29,424 bases of DNA from a virus: IMG/VR virus record IMGVR_UViG_3300042934_000187, positions 1-29,424 of that record, one strand, 5' to 3'. Numbering within the stretch: the stretch's first letter is position 1; every line of letters begins with the position of its first letter. Shown piece after piece: positions 7,623-13,656 of the stretch. The notes under the pieces are model-generated. The model was not told the origin of the DNA, did not search any database, and was given only the letters and a program-made list of their open reading frames with translations. Position numbers and translations under genes: made by a program.

Positions 7623-9571
7623 GCCTCAGATCCCTTCGTAAGAAGCACAGGTGCGGGCTTCGGTTCTGCGACGGGCTTTTCCACCAACCGGATAGGACCC
7701 CGGCTCTGCCGGATGGCCACGCCGTCCTTGACGAGCTTGTTCACGATCGACGACACCGTCCCGCTGTTCAGGCCGGTAACCTCTTCGATCTCCTTGTTCC
7801 TGGAGGCCCCCTCGCGGAGCGCCTCCAGGACGCGATCCCTGTTGGTGGCGGGAGCGCGGTCCACCGGAGGGACCAGCTGAAGTGCGGGACGGTCCGTGGG
7901 CTCGTGGTCCTGGGCCGGGAGCTGGACCGGCGTAGGTCCACCCTTGGACCAGCTCTTCTGCGGCAGGCGGCGGATGCCGTCATCGTCCAGGGTCCAGGTA
8001 CGGATCAGGCGCGAACCGTAGCCCTTCAAGTAGCCGTGGCCCCGGTACGAGCGGTCCGGCGGGATCTTGTGCGGGGCGTAGTCCGCACAGTCGTCCAGGG
8101 CGGTCTGCGCCTCCTGCTGGTCCGCCACGCGGAGGCTGAAGCGGGTCAGCAGGTTCGGGGCGATCAGGTTGTGCACGCCCGCCGAGTTGCCAGACATGAT
8201 CGGCTTCTGCGTCGCCCACCACAGGACGATCCCCCGAGAACGCCCCAGGCTCGACAGCTCGATCAGCCGCTGGAGACGGTCCTTGTCGTCCTTCACCATG
8301 GCGAGGACGACCTGCCCCTCGTCGACCAGGAGCGTGAGCTGGGTTCCGTCCCAGACGCTGATCCCGCGACGCTTCATGACCGACTTGCGGCGCATCATCT
8401 CGGCGTGGACCTCGTCGATCGCCGCCTCGATCTCGTCGGCCTCGATGGCGACCCGGCAGACCTTCTCCCAGATGTTGGCCTCCTCGCCCTTTCCGTCGAT
8501 GACGATCAGGTCACCGTTCAGGTGGGCGTGGGCCAGCAGCGGACGGGTGGACCAGGATTTGCCCGTACCGGACGCCCCGGCGACCAGGAGCCGCTCGTCG
8601 AACGGGATGTGGACCGTCTCACCGGTCTCGGTGTCCAGTCCCAGGGAGACCATGGACCGGTCCGCAGGCATCAGGGCCGGGGTCCACGCGGACGAAGTGT
8701 GGTCCGCAGCGGACCGGGTGGCCAGCGTGATCTTGGCCCAGCCTCCGCGCGTCCCGGACGTGATCCGCATCCGCAGAGCGGTCCGCGCACCCAGCAGGTT
8801 GCGGACCGAATCGGCCTTCTCGTTCATGGCCTTCACGGTCCACTTGCCGTCCAGCCGTACGTCGCACTGGATACCGCCCACCGTGATCTGCGGGGGAGTG
8901 GTGACCGTGCCGTCCAGACCACGGTCCGACGCGTGCGCCACCCAGAACGCCGGGTCAAGGCGCTCCATGAGCTGCCGCTCCTCCAGCGTGAGTCCGTCGT
9001 CCTCGTACACCTGGACCGACAGGGACCGACGGCCGAGCCACAGCGCGCCCGCGTGCAGCGCGATCAGCCCGGCCGACACCGACGCGGGCCACAGCGTCCA
9101 GTCCTGCGGCGTGGACAGCACGTAGCTGGCCAGGGAGGACGGCACCGCGTGGGAGGCGTGCGTCTGCACCGCTCGGGCCGTGAGAGTCGCCGGGTAGCTG
9201 GCCTTGGCCTGCCTGAGCTTCGCCTCGGCCTCGGCGCGGTGCGCGCGGGCCGCCTTGTACGCCGTGCGCGCGGCGCGGCGGGCGGTGGACAGCGGGTTGG
9301 AGGACTCCTTGCGGGCGGTCGCCCGCTGCGTCTTCGCCTGGGCTGCCGTGGTCCGGGCCGAGTTGTGCGCCTTCTGCGCGTCCATCAGGGCCTTGAGGTT
9401 CTCCGGCGTGCGGAGCTTGAGGCGTCGGTCGGCCTCTTCGCCCCACTTCTGCGCGAACGGGGCGAGCGCGTTCGTCATGGCGTCGAGGGCGTTGGTGGTG
9501 GTGTCGGTCACGGATCCACGAGTCGATTTGGCCCAAGGGGCAGCCTTCGACCATGCTTGCGATACGTCCAC
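7619..9571 (-). CDS. traB: TraB/FtsK-like DNA translocase, conjugative transfer
   Basis: This 650-aa protein is a septal DNA pump. Residues 60-125 form an Ala/Arg/Gln-rich coiled coil, and a membrane segment lies at about 161-180. The FtsK/SpoIIIE motor has Walker A GASGTGKS (332-339), the VIDGKGEE strand and Walker B LLVDEG (414-419). IVLWWATQKP is the typical sensor strand. Residues 577-632 form a winged helix (SRNKEIEEVTGLNSGTVSSIVNKL) equivalent to the gamma domain that reads short DNA repeats in FtsK and TraB. Streptomyces TraB proteins move double-stranded plasmid DNA between hyphae as the only transfer enzyme. The GTG at 9571 follows AAAGGA. Pairing with SpdB supports conjugation rather than chromosome segregation. 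Confidence 0.88.
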   Translation of the reverse strand: MDVSQAWSKAAPWAKSTRGSVTDTTTNALDAMTNALAPFAQKWGEEADRRLKLRTPENLKALMDAQKAHNSARTTAAQAKTQRATARKESSNPLSTARRAARTAYKAARAHRAEAEAKLRQAKASYPATLTARAVQTHASHAVPSSLASYVLSTPQDWTLWPASVSAGLIALHAGALWLGRRSLSVQVYEDDGLTLEERQLMERLDPAFWVAHASDRGLDGTVTTPPQITVGGIQCDVRLDGKWTVKAMNEKADSVRNLLGARTALRMRITSGTRGGWAKITLATRSAADHTSSAWTPALMPADRSMVSLGLDTETGETVHIPFDERLLVAGASGTGKSWSTRPLLAHAHLNGDLIVIDGKGEEANIWEKVCRVAIEADEIEAAIDEVHAEMMRRKSVMKRRGISVWDGTQLTLLVDEGQVVLAMVKDDKDRLQRLIELSSLGRSRGIVLWWATQKPIMSGNSAGVHNLIAPNLLTRFSLRVADQQEAQTALDDCADYAPHKIPPDRSYRGHGYLKGYGSRLIRTWTLDDDGIRRLPQKSWSKGGPTPVQLPAQDHEPTDRPALQLVPPVDRAPATNRDRVLEALREGASRNKEIEEVTGLNSGTVSSIVNKLVKDGVAIRQSRGPIRLVEKPVAEPKPAPVLLTKGSEA

Positions 9572-9647
9572 GAGTGGTCCTTTCAGGGGTTCGTGGATCA
9601 GGGCCGGGCCTCGGTGACACGGGGTCCGGTCCGCTGCATTTGTGCGA

Positions 9648-9733
9648 CCTGACGGTCAGGTTGTTCTCGGAGTGCTTCCTGACCCCTCAGAACTCCCTGA
9701 CCTGCGGTTATGTCTCCTTCCTGATGACCTGAC
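9648..9733. repeat. CCTGAC repeat cluster upstream of traB
   Basis: CCTGAC occurs at 9648, 9678, 9696 and 9728, with CCTGAT at 9720. Two copies sit in palindromes: CCTGACGGTCAGG (9648-9660) and CTGACCCCTCAG (9679-9690). The cluster fills the 181-base gap between the Phd-like gene and traB, which has no convincing coding sequence. The 10-mer CTGACCTGCG (9697-9706) also occurs twice in the origin repeats at 13411 and 13505. It probably binds a regulator of tra expression or a replication/transfer protein. Confidence 0.5.
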
Positions 9734-9752
9734 GGGTATCGGAGAAGAGGGT

Positions 9753-9938
9753 CTACGCGCGCGTGCGCGAGGGCGGCTCGTCCGAAGAGGTCACATGCTC
9801 CGTGATCTGAGGCCGAGGACACAGCATCGCGGCCGGGAGGTTGTACTCAGTGATCAAGAGGCACTCGCCGGTTTCGTTGGCTTCCTTGATGAACCGAGCC
9901 AGGTTGGCTCGAAGTTCTGTGGTCGACACTCGCTTCAT
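9753..9938 (-). CDS. Phd/YefM-like antitoxin-family DNA-binding protein, orphan
   Basis: This protein is 61 aa from ATG at 9938, or 63 aa from ATG at 9944. Residues 1-50 (MKRVSTTELRANLARFIKEA, then GECLLITEYNLPAAML) match the Phd/YefM antitoxin fold: a beta strand and helix that dimerise to bind DNA. The C-terminus is short and polar (TSSDEPPSRTRA), less than the usual toxin-neutralising tail. No Doc, YoeB or RelE-like toxin gene is adjacent. The 9938 start is favoured because the -10 TACGGT ends 6 bases before it, predicting leaderless mRNA. A palindrome overlapping the promoter suggests self-repression. In this position it more likely regulates the tra operon than acts as an antitoxin. Confidence 0.78.
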   Translation of the reverse strand: MKRVSTTELRANLARFIKEANETGECLLITEYNLPAAMLCPRPQITEHVTSSDEPPSRTRA

Positions 9939-9944
9939 AGCCAT

Positions 9945-9973
9945 ACCGTACAAGAAGTTGTACTTATTGTCTA
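9945..9973 (-). promoter_or_regulatory. Promoter with palindromic operator of the Phd-like gene
   Basis: A -35 TAGACA (9973-9968) and -10 TACGGT (9950-9945) are 17 bases apart. The inverted repeat GTACAAGAAGTTGTAC (9948-9963) covers the -10 and spacer, as expected for autorepression by a Phd/YefM protein. Transcription is predicted to begin at or next to the ATG at 9938. Confidence 0.55.
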
Positions 9974-10064
9974 GTTCGCACCCCCGTGATCCATCCGTCA
10001 ACCCATGCCGTAAACTCAGCGGGCGGCCCGACGCACACCGGGCCGGTCCGGTCACCCCGGACAG

Positions 10065-10101
10065 CGCGAAGCCCCCGACGTTCGGTGTCGGGGGCTTCGC
10101 G
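10065..10101 (-). terminator. Terminator of the three-gene operon 10112-10900
   Basis: A perfect 15-bp stem (CGCGAAGCCCCCGAC with its complement, 7-base loop) lies 10 bases after the stop of the 52-aa gene. It lacks a T-run, as is common in high-GC hosts. Confidence 0.8.
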
Positions 10102-10111
10102 TGTACGCGGA

Positions 10112-10270
10112 CTACTTCGGGCAGGACGGGCACTCGTCGGCCAGCAGCAGCGAGTGCTTGCCGACCATGTGGTCGATCCGCAGGGTGATCTCCTGCACCC
10201 GGCCGTCGAAGTACCGGCGGAACTCCGCCAGCTCCTCACGCACCGTCTCACTGTCCTTGTTCTCGGTCAT
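10112..10270 (-). CDS. Small 52-aa protein with C-terminal Cys pair, unknown
   Basis: The protein starts at ATG 10270 behind AGGAGG. Most of it is one charged amphipathic helix (REELAEFRRYFDGRVQEITLRIDHMV) ending in ADECPSCPK, with a CPSC motif. The helix resembles a dimeric coiled coil. It is the last gene of a three-gene operon before a strong terminator. I do not recognise the family. The Cys pair could bind a metal or form a redox pair, which cannot be decided here. Confidence 0.7.
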   Translation of the reverse strand: MTENKDSETVREELAEFRRYFDGRVQEITLRIDHMVGKHSLLLADECPSCPK

Positions 10271-10308
10271 GGTTCCTCCTGGTTCGGTCAGGGGGTTGCC
10301 TTGCTTGA

Positions 10309-10608
10309 TCAGCCCATCAGGGTGTTGATGACGTTCTTGGCGTACACCAGATCCATCACCATGTCGTCGAAGAACGACCGCACGTCCTCGTTCGGGATCG
10401 AGTTGAGGGTCTCGATGTCTTCGTCGGGCAGGGACCACAGAACTTCGTAGATGAGGCCGCTGTCCCAGAACGCCGCCTCCTGGTCGTTCATGTAGACGTC
10501 GCGCATGCGCTTGACCCGCATCGCGGCGTCCAGGCGGAATCTGAACGCCGCCTTCGCCTCCGCGTCCGGCTGGGTACGAATGTTGACCACGTCGGGGATG
10601 ACGGACAT
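10309..10608 (-). CDS. 99-aa hypothetical protein
   Basis: The ATG at 10608 follows AAGGAGACGGAG, a strong ribosome site. The protein is mostly helical and acidic in its C-terminal half (LPDEDIETLNSIPNEDVRSFFDDMVMD), with a basic middle helix (AAMRVKRMRDVYMND). There is no Cys cluster, signal or membrane segment. It is the middle gene of the operon 10900-10112. The mixed charge and size would suit a phage or plasmid accessory regulator, but no family is recognised and no function is assigned. Confidence 0.75.
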   Translation of the reverse strand: MSVIPDVVNIRTQPDAEAKAAFRFRLDAAMRVKRMRDVYMNDQEAAFWDSGLIYEVLWSLPDEDIETLNSIPNEDVRSFFDDMVMDLVYAKNVINTLMG

Positions 10609-10663
10609 CTCCGTCTCCTTGTCTCTCCCCTGTCGGTCGGGCTCTTGCCGAGGGCCCTGGCTT

Positions 10664-10900
10664 CTACATCTTCTTGAAGCGGATGAGCGTTCCGTCCGCC
10701 GTCATCTGCGTCTCCAGCAGGAACCCGTTGCGCTTTGCGTAGTTGCGGGCGGTCGACTGGAAGACAGGGGTCCTGGTCGCGTAGTCGACGCCCTGGTGCA
10801 GGCGCCACCACTCTCCGTCCGTCCAGGACGTCCATGGGTAGACCGCGCGGGCCCCGGGCTTGATCTTCTCGACCCGAGTGGGGTCAGCGTGTTCGGCCAT
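10664..10900 (-). CDS. 78-aa hypothetical protein, first gene of a leaderless operon
   Basis: The protein starts at ATG 10900; the -10 TATGCT ends 6 bases before it, so the message is predicted to be leaderless and no Shine-Dalgarno is seen. The chain is basic and rich in aromatic residues (YPWTSWTDGEWWRLHQGVDY, then TARNYAKRNGFLLETQ), which suggests a compact nucleic-acid or protein-binding fold. Genes of 99 aa and 52 aa follow in the same operon. I do not recognise the family. It may be an early or regulatory gene, since its promoter region carries a CATGACA motif like those of other units. Confidence 0.75.
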   Translation of the reverse strand: MAEHADPTRVEKIKPGARAVYPWTSWTDGEWWRLHQGVDYATRTPVFQSTARNYAKRNGFLLETQMTADGTLIRFKKM

Positions 10901-10906
10901 GACATG

Positions 10907-10935
10907 AGCATATCAATAGACATGTCGATTGGCAA
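10907..10935 (-). promoter_or_regulatory. Leaderless promoter of the operon 10900-10112
   Basis: A -35 TTGCCA (10935-10930) and -10 TATGCT (10912-10907) are 17 bases apart, and the -10 ends 6 bases before ATG at 10900. CATGACATG (10898-10906) and the palindrome GACATGTC (10919-10926) flank the -10 and may be operators. Confidence 0.55.
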
Positions 10936-11009
10936 GTCAAGTTCGGGAGCGGGAGTGGGGTTGTGCCTGAGTCCGATGTGCCGGGGTCGGGTCGTGACCT
11001 GGTTGTAAT

Positions 11010-11040
11010 ACGAGGCCGGGGTGGGGGACCCCGGCCTCGT
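11010..11040 (-). terminator. Terminator of the recombinase gene
   Basis: A perfect 13-bp stem (ACGAGGCCGGGGT with ACCCCGGCCTCGT, 5-base loop) lies 9 bases after the recombinase stop. Confidence 0.8.
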
Positions 11041-11049
11041 CGCGATCTC

Positions 11050-12057
11050 TTATGTGTCCGCATCGTCCAGTCGCTCGGCGATGGACGCGCCCACCGTGTA
11101 CGCGGGGCTGTTGACCAGGCGGCCACGTGCCCGGTCGTACCGGCGCGTGGTGCGCGGGTCCTTGTGGTCCACGCTGTCCTGCATGATGTGCAGCGCTACA
11201 CCCTTGTCCAGGCCGTGGGTGATGTGGCAGTGGCGCAGTACGTGTGGGTGGATGGATCCTGCCTGCGGCAGGGATGCGCGCGTGGCCAGGCGACGCAGCA
11301 TCTTCCACGCCTCGGGCTCACGCATCCGCTCGCCTGTACGCGTGACGAACAGCGGCCCCTCGGTACGGCCTGACAGGTACACCTCAAGGGCGTGAGCGGT
11401 GACCGGGGGCAGCGCCTTCTTCGCGGTCGCCCCACCCTTCAGCGTGACCGTGAGCGTCTTGTGCCCCGCGTCATAGCCCAGGTCGGTCACGTCGGCGCCC
11501 AGGGCTCCGTCGATACGCAGGCCCACGGTGTACAGCAGCAGGCACAGGGCGTAGCTGCGTGCGCTCTGCTTCTTCGCCTCGACCAGCAGCCTGGTCATCT
11601 CATCCTCGGTGAGGCCCTCCGTGTCGGAGTGATCCTGGTCGATCTTCTGACGCTTGACCTTCTTCACCGGGTTGATCTCGGTGGCGTCCACGTCGATCGC
11701 GTAGTCGTAGAAGGAGGAGACCGCAGACATGCGCGCGTTGGCCGTGCTGTTCGGCATGGAGCGCTCTTCCATCATCCGCATGTACGCGTCGCCGTGGGGG
11801 CGGCGAGCGGCCAGGGGGTGCACGCCCACGGAGGAGCAGAAGTCGCTCCAGGCGTGGAAGCCGCGCGCATATGCCCGCCGGGTATTCGGCGACCGTTGCG
11901 CCATCAACCACATGGAGACCAGGCGTGGCAGGTCGTCGGTGTACAGCCGTTCGAGCTTCGTGCGCGCGGACTGCGCCTCGATCGGTTCGATATCCCGAAC
12001 GGGTGCGGAGATCTCGACCAGCTCGGTCGATGGCGTCAACTTCTCATCGTCGCTCAT
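11050..12057 (-). CDS. Tyrosine recombinase / integrase
   Basis: This 335-aa recombinase cuts and rejoins DNA through a tyrosine. The N-terminal SAM-like domain (about 40-125) has the TRRAYARGFHAWSDFC segment of XerC/D-type enzymes. The catalytic domain shows Arg181 (GLRIDGA), Lys207 (LKGGATAKK), His272-Val-Leu-Arg275 (HVLRH), His298 (DSVDHKDP) and nucleophile Tyr307 (RRYDRAR), so the set is complete. It could integrate the element or resolve plasmid dimers. No excisionase and no tRNA-like attachment core is visible nearby, and a replication protein is present, so dimer resolution or optional integration are both open. The gene is monocistronic, leaderless and closed by a strong hairpin. Confidence 0.92.
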   Translation of the reverse strand: MSDDEKLTPSTELVEISAPVRDIEPIEAQSARTKLERLYTDDLPRLVSMWLMAQRSPNTRRAYARGFHAWSDFCSSVGVHPLAARRPHGDAYMRMMEERSMPNSTANARMSAVSSFYDYAIDVDATEINPVKKVKRQKIDQDHSDTEGLTEDEMTRLLVEAKKQSARSYALCLLLYTVGLRIDGALGADVTDLGYDAGHKTLTVTLKGGATAKKALPPVTAHALEVYLSGRTEGPLFVTRTGERMREPEAWKMLRRLATRASLPQAGSIHPHVLRHCHITHGLDKGVALHIMQDSVDHKDPRTTRRYDRARGRLVNSPAYTVGASIAERLDDADT

Positions 12058-12063
12058 GTAGAG

Positions 12064-12094
12064 AAGGATAACAGTAATTATCCTTCCGTGTCAA
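12064..12094 (-). promoter_or_regulatory. Leaderless promoter and operator of the recombinase gene
   Basis: A -35 TTGACA (12094-12089) and -10 TATCCT (12070-12065) are 18 bases apart. The -10 lies 7 bases before ATG at 12057 and no ribosome site is seen. The perfect inverted repeat AAGGATAA-6 bases-TTATCCTT (12064-12085) covers the -10 and spacer, a classical repressor position. One arm (AAGGATAA) recurs at the virion promoter (5926-5933). Confidence 0.65.
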
Positions 12095-12346
12095 CATGAC
12101 GTGTCCCCGTCAAGATGGGCTCCGAATGTCGGTGAGATGCGTCCGATTATCGGACAGGCGCATGACAACGTTGTCAGGCTGGCGTCTAAGTTACCGAAGA
12201 GTAGCAAACGGTCGGCGGGCCCGTCGGCGGGCGAAGGGGTCGACGAAGCAGGAGCGGAAGCAAAAGGTTTCTTACTCGGGAGTCAGCTCGTACCGATTAC
12301 GGCGCGAGATCTGTCACGCATCCCCGACGGTCGTCACCGAAACGCA
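12095..12346. other. Noncoding region with palindromes, possible recombination or control site
   Basis: This is most of the 328-base gap between the recombinase start and the 51-aa gene. It holds the palindrome GTCCGATTATCGGAC (12141-12155), the palindrome TGACAACGTTGTCA (12163-12176) and a tandem GTCGGCGGGC (12211-12220, 12223-12232). I see no convincing gene on either strand. Palindromes beside a tyrosine recombinase could be its target (att or dimer-resolution site) or operators. No tRNA 3' end is recognisable. Confidence 0.45.
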
Positions 12347-12377
12347 ACAGAGCCCCCACCATCGGTGAGGGCTCTGT
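12347..12377 (-). terminator. Terminator of the RHH operon
   Basis: A 14-bp stem with one mismatch (ACAGAGCCCCCACC with GGTGAGGGCTCTGT, 3-base loop) begins 9 bases after the stop of the 51-aa gene. A weakly T-rich stretch follows on the minus strand. Confidence 0.78.
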
Positions 12378-12385
12378 GTGTGTAT

Positions 12386-12541
12386 TCAGTTCTCTTCGGC
12401 CACTTCGATCGCCAGGCTCAGGATGGTGTCCAGCCGGTCCGCCACGTGCAGTACAGCGTGGACCAGGGCCTCCATGGGGTTGTAATCGGGTCCTTCGGGG
12501 TCCAGAACCATGTTCAGGGCTTCCTGACGGTGGTCGATCAC
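12386..12541 (-). CDS. 51-aa helical protein, last gene of the RHH operon
   Basis: The GTG start at 12541 overlaps the preceding stop (GTGA). The protein begins MIDHRQEALNMVLDPEGPDY; the rest is one amphipathic helix (MEALVHAVLHVADRLDTILSLA) ending EVAEEN. It looks like a small helical adaptor or dimerisation unit. The family is not recognised. Coupled translation with three upstream genes and the terminator just downstream make it a real gene. Confidence 0.72.
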   Translation of the reverse strand: MIDHRQEALNMVLDPEGPDYNPMEALVHAVLHVADRLDTILSLAIEVAEEN

Positions 12542-12846
12542 TTGTCGTCCCACCCCTTGGCGTCAACAATCGCCTGATTGTCGTTCAGGCCCGTGACGTA
12601 CCAGCGCTTGGAGTCCGGGTAATCCGGATGGAAGACGCGTGCCTGCTCCAGGGAGTACGGGGCGGCCTGCCCGTTGTCGCTGACGATCAGGGCCTCGGTG
12701 TGGCCGGAGGCGAGGACAACCCACCCGATGACGGGCTCCACGGACCTGGTGTATCCGCCGTCCTCGTTCTCCACGTACGTCTCGGCCAGGTACCCGCCAC
12801 TGGGCAGGAAGCCGATTGCGGGCTCGTCGTAGATGCTGAAGTTCAC
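12538..12846 (-). CDS. 102-aa hypothetical protein in the RHH operon
   Basis: The GTG start at 12846 overlaps the stop of the upstream gene (GTGA) and follows GAAGAGAGC. The sequence is mixed beta/alpha, acidic, with several aromatic residues (FSIYDEPAIGFLPSGGYLAE, PVIGWVVLASGHTEALIV, HPDYPDSKRWYV). It has no Cys, no membrane span and no catalytic motif I recognise. It is the third gene of a four-gene coupled operon. Confidence 0.75.
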   Translation of the reverse strand: MNFSIYDEPAIGFLPSGGYLAETYVENEDGGYTRSVEPVIGWVVLASGHTEALIVSDNGQAAPYSLEQARVFHPDYPDSKRWYVTGLNDNQAIVDAKGWDDK

Positions 12847-13076
12847 TTGCTCTCTTCGGCGCTCAGGAAGGCGAACAGCTTCTCGTTGAACTTCTTCATG
12901 GGCGCGGACCACGCGTGGTCGCAGATGTACTCAAAGTCCGGGGCGGGGCCGAGGCACGTGTCGGGGTCGCAGATCGTCTGGTCGACCCGGCCTACGTACA
13001 CCAGGTCCATCCCGCCGCTGGTCTCGTTCTGGATCTCGTAGATGTTGCCGTCCTGATCCACCGTGCGCTTGGTCAT
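12843..13076 (-). CDS. 77-aa hypothetical protein in the RHH operon
   Basis: The ATG at 13076 overlaps the RHH gene stop (ATGA). The protein opens with strands (VDQDGNIYEIQNE, DLVYVGRVD) and then carries three Cys (ICDPDTC, EYICDHAW) before a short basic helix (MKKFNEKLFAFLS). The Cys/His pattern could hold a metal but is not a standard zinc finger. The family is not recognised. Stop and start overlaps with both neighbours indicate strict co-translation. Confidence 0.75.
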   Translation of the reverse strand: MTKRTVDQDGNIYEIQNETSGGMDLVYVGRVDQTICDPDTCLGPAPDFEYICDHAWSAPMKKFNEKLFAFLSAEESK

Positions 13077-13252
13077 GCTTCCTCCTTGTCCTCTCCCTGA
13101 TTCCCCAGTTCCTTGAGGACGGTCTCGACGACGAAGACGCTCATCGACTTGCCCCGGAGCGCAGCCGCCGCCTTGATCCGGTTCCGGATCGGGTCGGTCG
13201 TGTAGATCGTCATGTTGATCTGGTCCTCGCCAGATCCGTCCTTGTCAGCCAT
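13073..13252 (-). CDS. Ribbon-helix-helix DNA-binding protein, 59 aa
   Basis: The ATG at 13252 follows GGAG. After a polar N-terminal tail (MADKDGSGED) comes a beta strand (INMTIYT) and two helices (DPIRNRIKAAAALRG, SMSVFVVETVLKEL), the CopG/Arc/ParG ribbon-helix-helix pattern. Such dimers bind short operators and commonly control plasmid copy number, partition or transfer. It is the first gene of a four-gene operon and lies next to the origin-like repeats, so control of replication or partition is the leading inference. No ParA partner is present in the element, which argues against a classic partition system. Confidence 0.82.
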   Translation of the reverse strand: MADKDGSGEDQINMTIYTTDPIRNRIKAAAALRGKSMSVFVVETVLKELGNQGEDKEEA

Positions 13253-13263
13253 GACTCCATTTT

Positions 13264-13295
13264 AACGTAAAGCAGTGGCTACGTCTATCCGTCAA
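13264..13295 (-). promoter_or_regulatory. Possible promoter of the RHH operon
   Basis: TTGACG (13295-13290) is a good -35. The best -10-like hexamer, TACGTT (13269-13264), is 20 bases away, longer than ideal. The -35 overlaps a hairpin oriented as a plus-strand terminator. Confidence 0.35.
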
Positions 13296-13327
13296 GGGGC
13301 TCCGAAGGAGCCCTTGTCGTTTGTTTT
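13293..13327 (+). terminator. Plus-strand terminator-like hairpin beside the RHH promoter
   Basis: CAAGGGGCTCC and GGAGCCCTTG pair with one bulged G around a 3-base loop. TCGTTTGTTTT follows on the plus strand, the arrangement of an intrinsic terminator for rightward transcription. No plus-strand gene leads into it, which suggests an antisense or regulatory RNA over the RHH gene, or simple insulation of the origin region. Confidence 0.45.
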
Positions 13328-13345
13328 CGGAGGGGTTAGGGCCGG

Positions 13346-13592
13346 GGGGGACACTACGTGTCCCCCTCCCACGGTTCCTAACTAGGTTTCGCCCTATGGG
13401 CGTAACCCCTCTGACCTGCGAAAAGAGGTTTCGCCCAGGGGGGTTTCGCCCTAGGTTTCGCCCTAGGTTTCGCCCATGATCACGAAAACATGGGCGTAAC
13501 CCCTCTGACCTGCGAAAACGTAGATAGTTAGTCTTGCTAAGGGTCTAACCTCAAAGGGTGTCGGGTGTAACCTCTTATGGGTAGTCGTAACC
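13346..13592. other. Candidate replication origin: iteron-like and inverted repeats
   Basis: This noncoding stretch lies within the 404-base gap between rep and the RHH gene. GGTTTCGCCC occurs five times: 13385, 13427, 13442, 13454 and 13466, the last three exactly 12 bp apart. A 29-bp direct repeat occupies 13396-13424 and 13490-13518, beginning ATGGGCGTAACCCC and ending CTGCGAAAA. GGGCGTAACC within it is a one-mismatch inverted copy of GGTTTCGCCC, so two dyads form (13385-13407 and 13466-13501). TAACC recurs at 13546, 13568 and 13588. A hairpin GGGGGACAC-TAC-GTGTCCCCC lies at 13346-13366. Direct plus inverted repeats next to a rep gene are typical of a theta origin. A transfer or regulatory site is the alternative. 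Confidence 0.6.
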
Positions 13593-13611
13593 CGGTTTAC
13601 CCAGGAAACGA

Positions 13612-13650
13612 AGAAGGCCCCCAATGTCCGTTTAGACATGGGGGCCTTCT
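13612..13650 (-). terminator. Terminator of the rep gene
   Basis: A long stem (AGAAGGCCCCC and ATGTC paired with GACATGGGGGCCTTCT, one bulged A, 6-base loop) lies 6 bases after the rep stop. A T-rich CTTCGTTTCC follows on the minus strand. Confidence 0.85.
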
Positions 13651-13656
13651 GTTCGT

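Noticed and set aside
7619-9571. Chromosomal FtsK segregation protein
   Set aside because: It has one short membrane region instead of four, is much shorter than typical FtsK, and is paired with an SpdB-like gene.
9598-9750. Small minus-strand frame ending at 9598 between the Phd-like gene and traB
   Set aside because: The only usable starts lack ribosome sites, and its sequence is explained by the CCTGAC repeats rather than by protein-like composition.
12095-12346. attP with a tRNA-derived core next to the recombinase
   Set aside because: No tRNA 3' end or T-loop-like sequence can be recognised. The region is reported only as possible recombination or control DNA.
13384-13518. CRISPR array
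   Set aside because: Repeats are only 10-12 bp or a 29-bp pair with no uniform spacers, and no cas gene is present.
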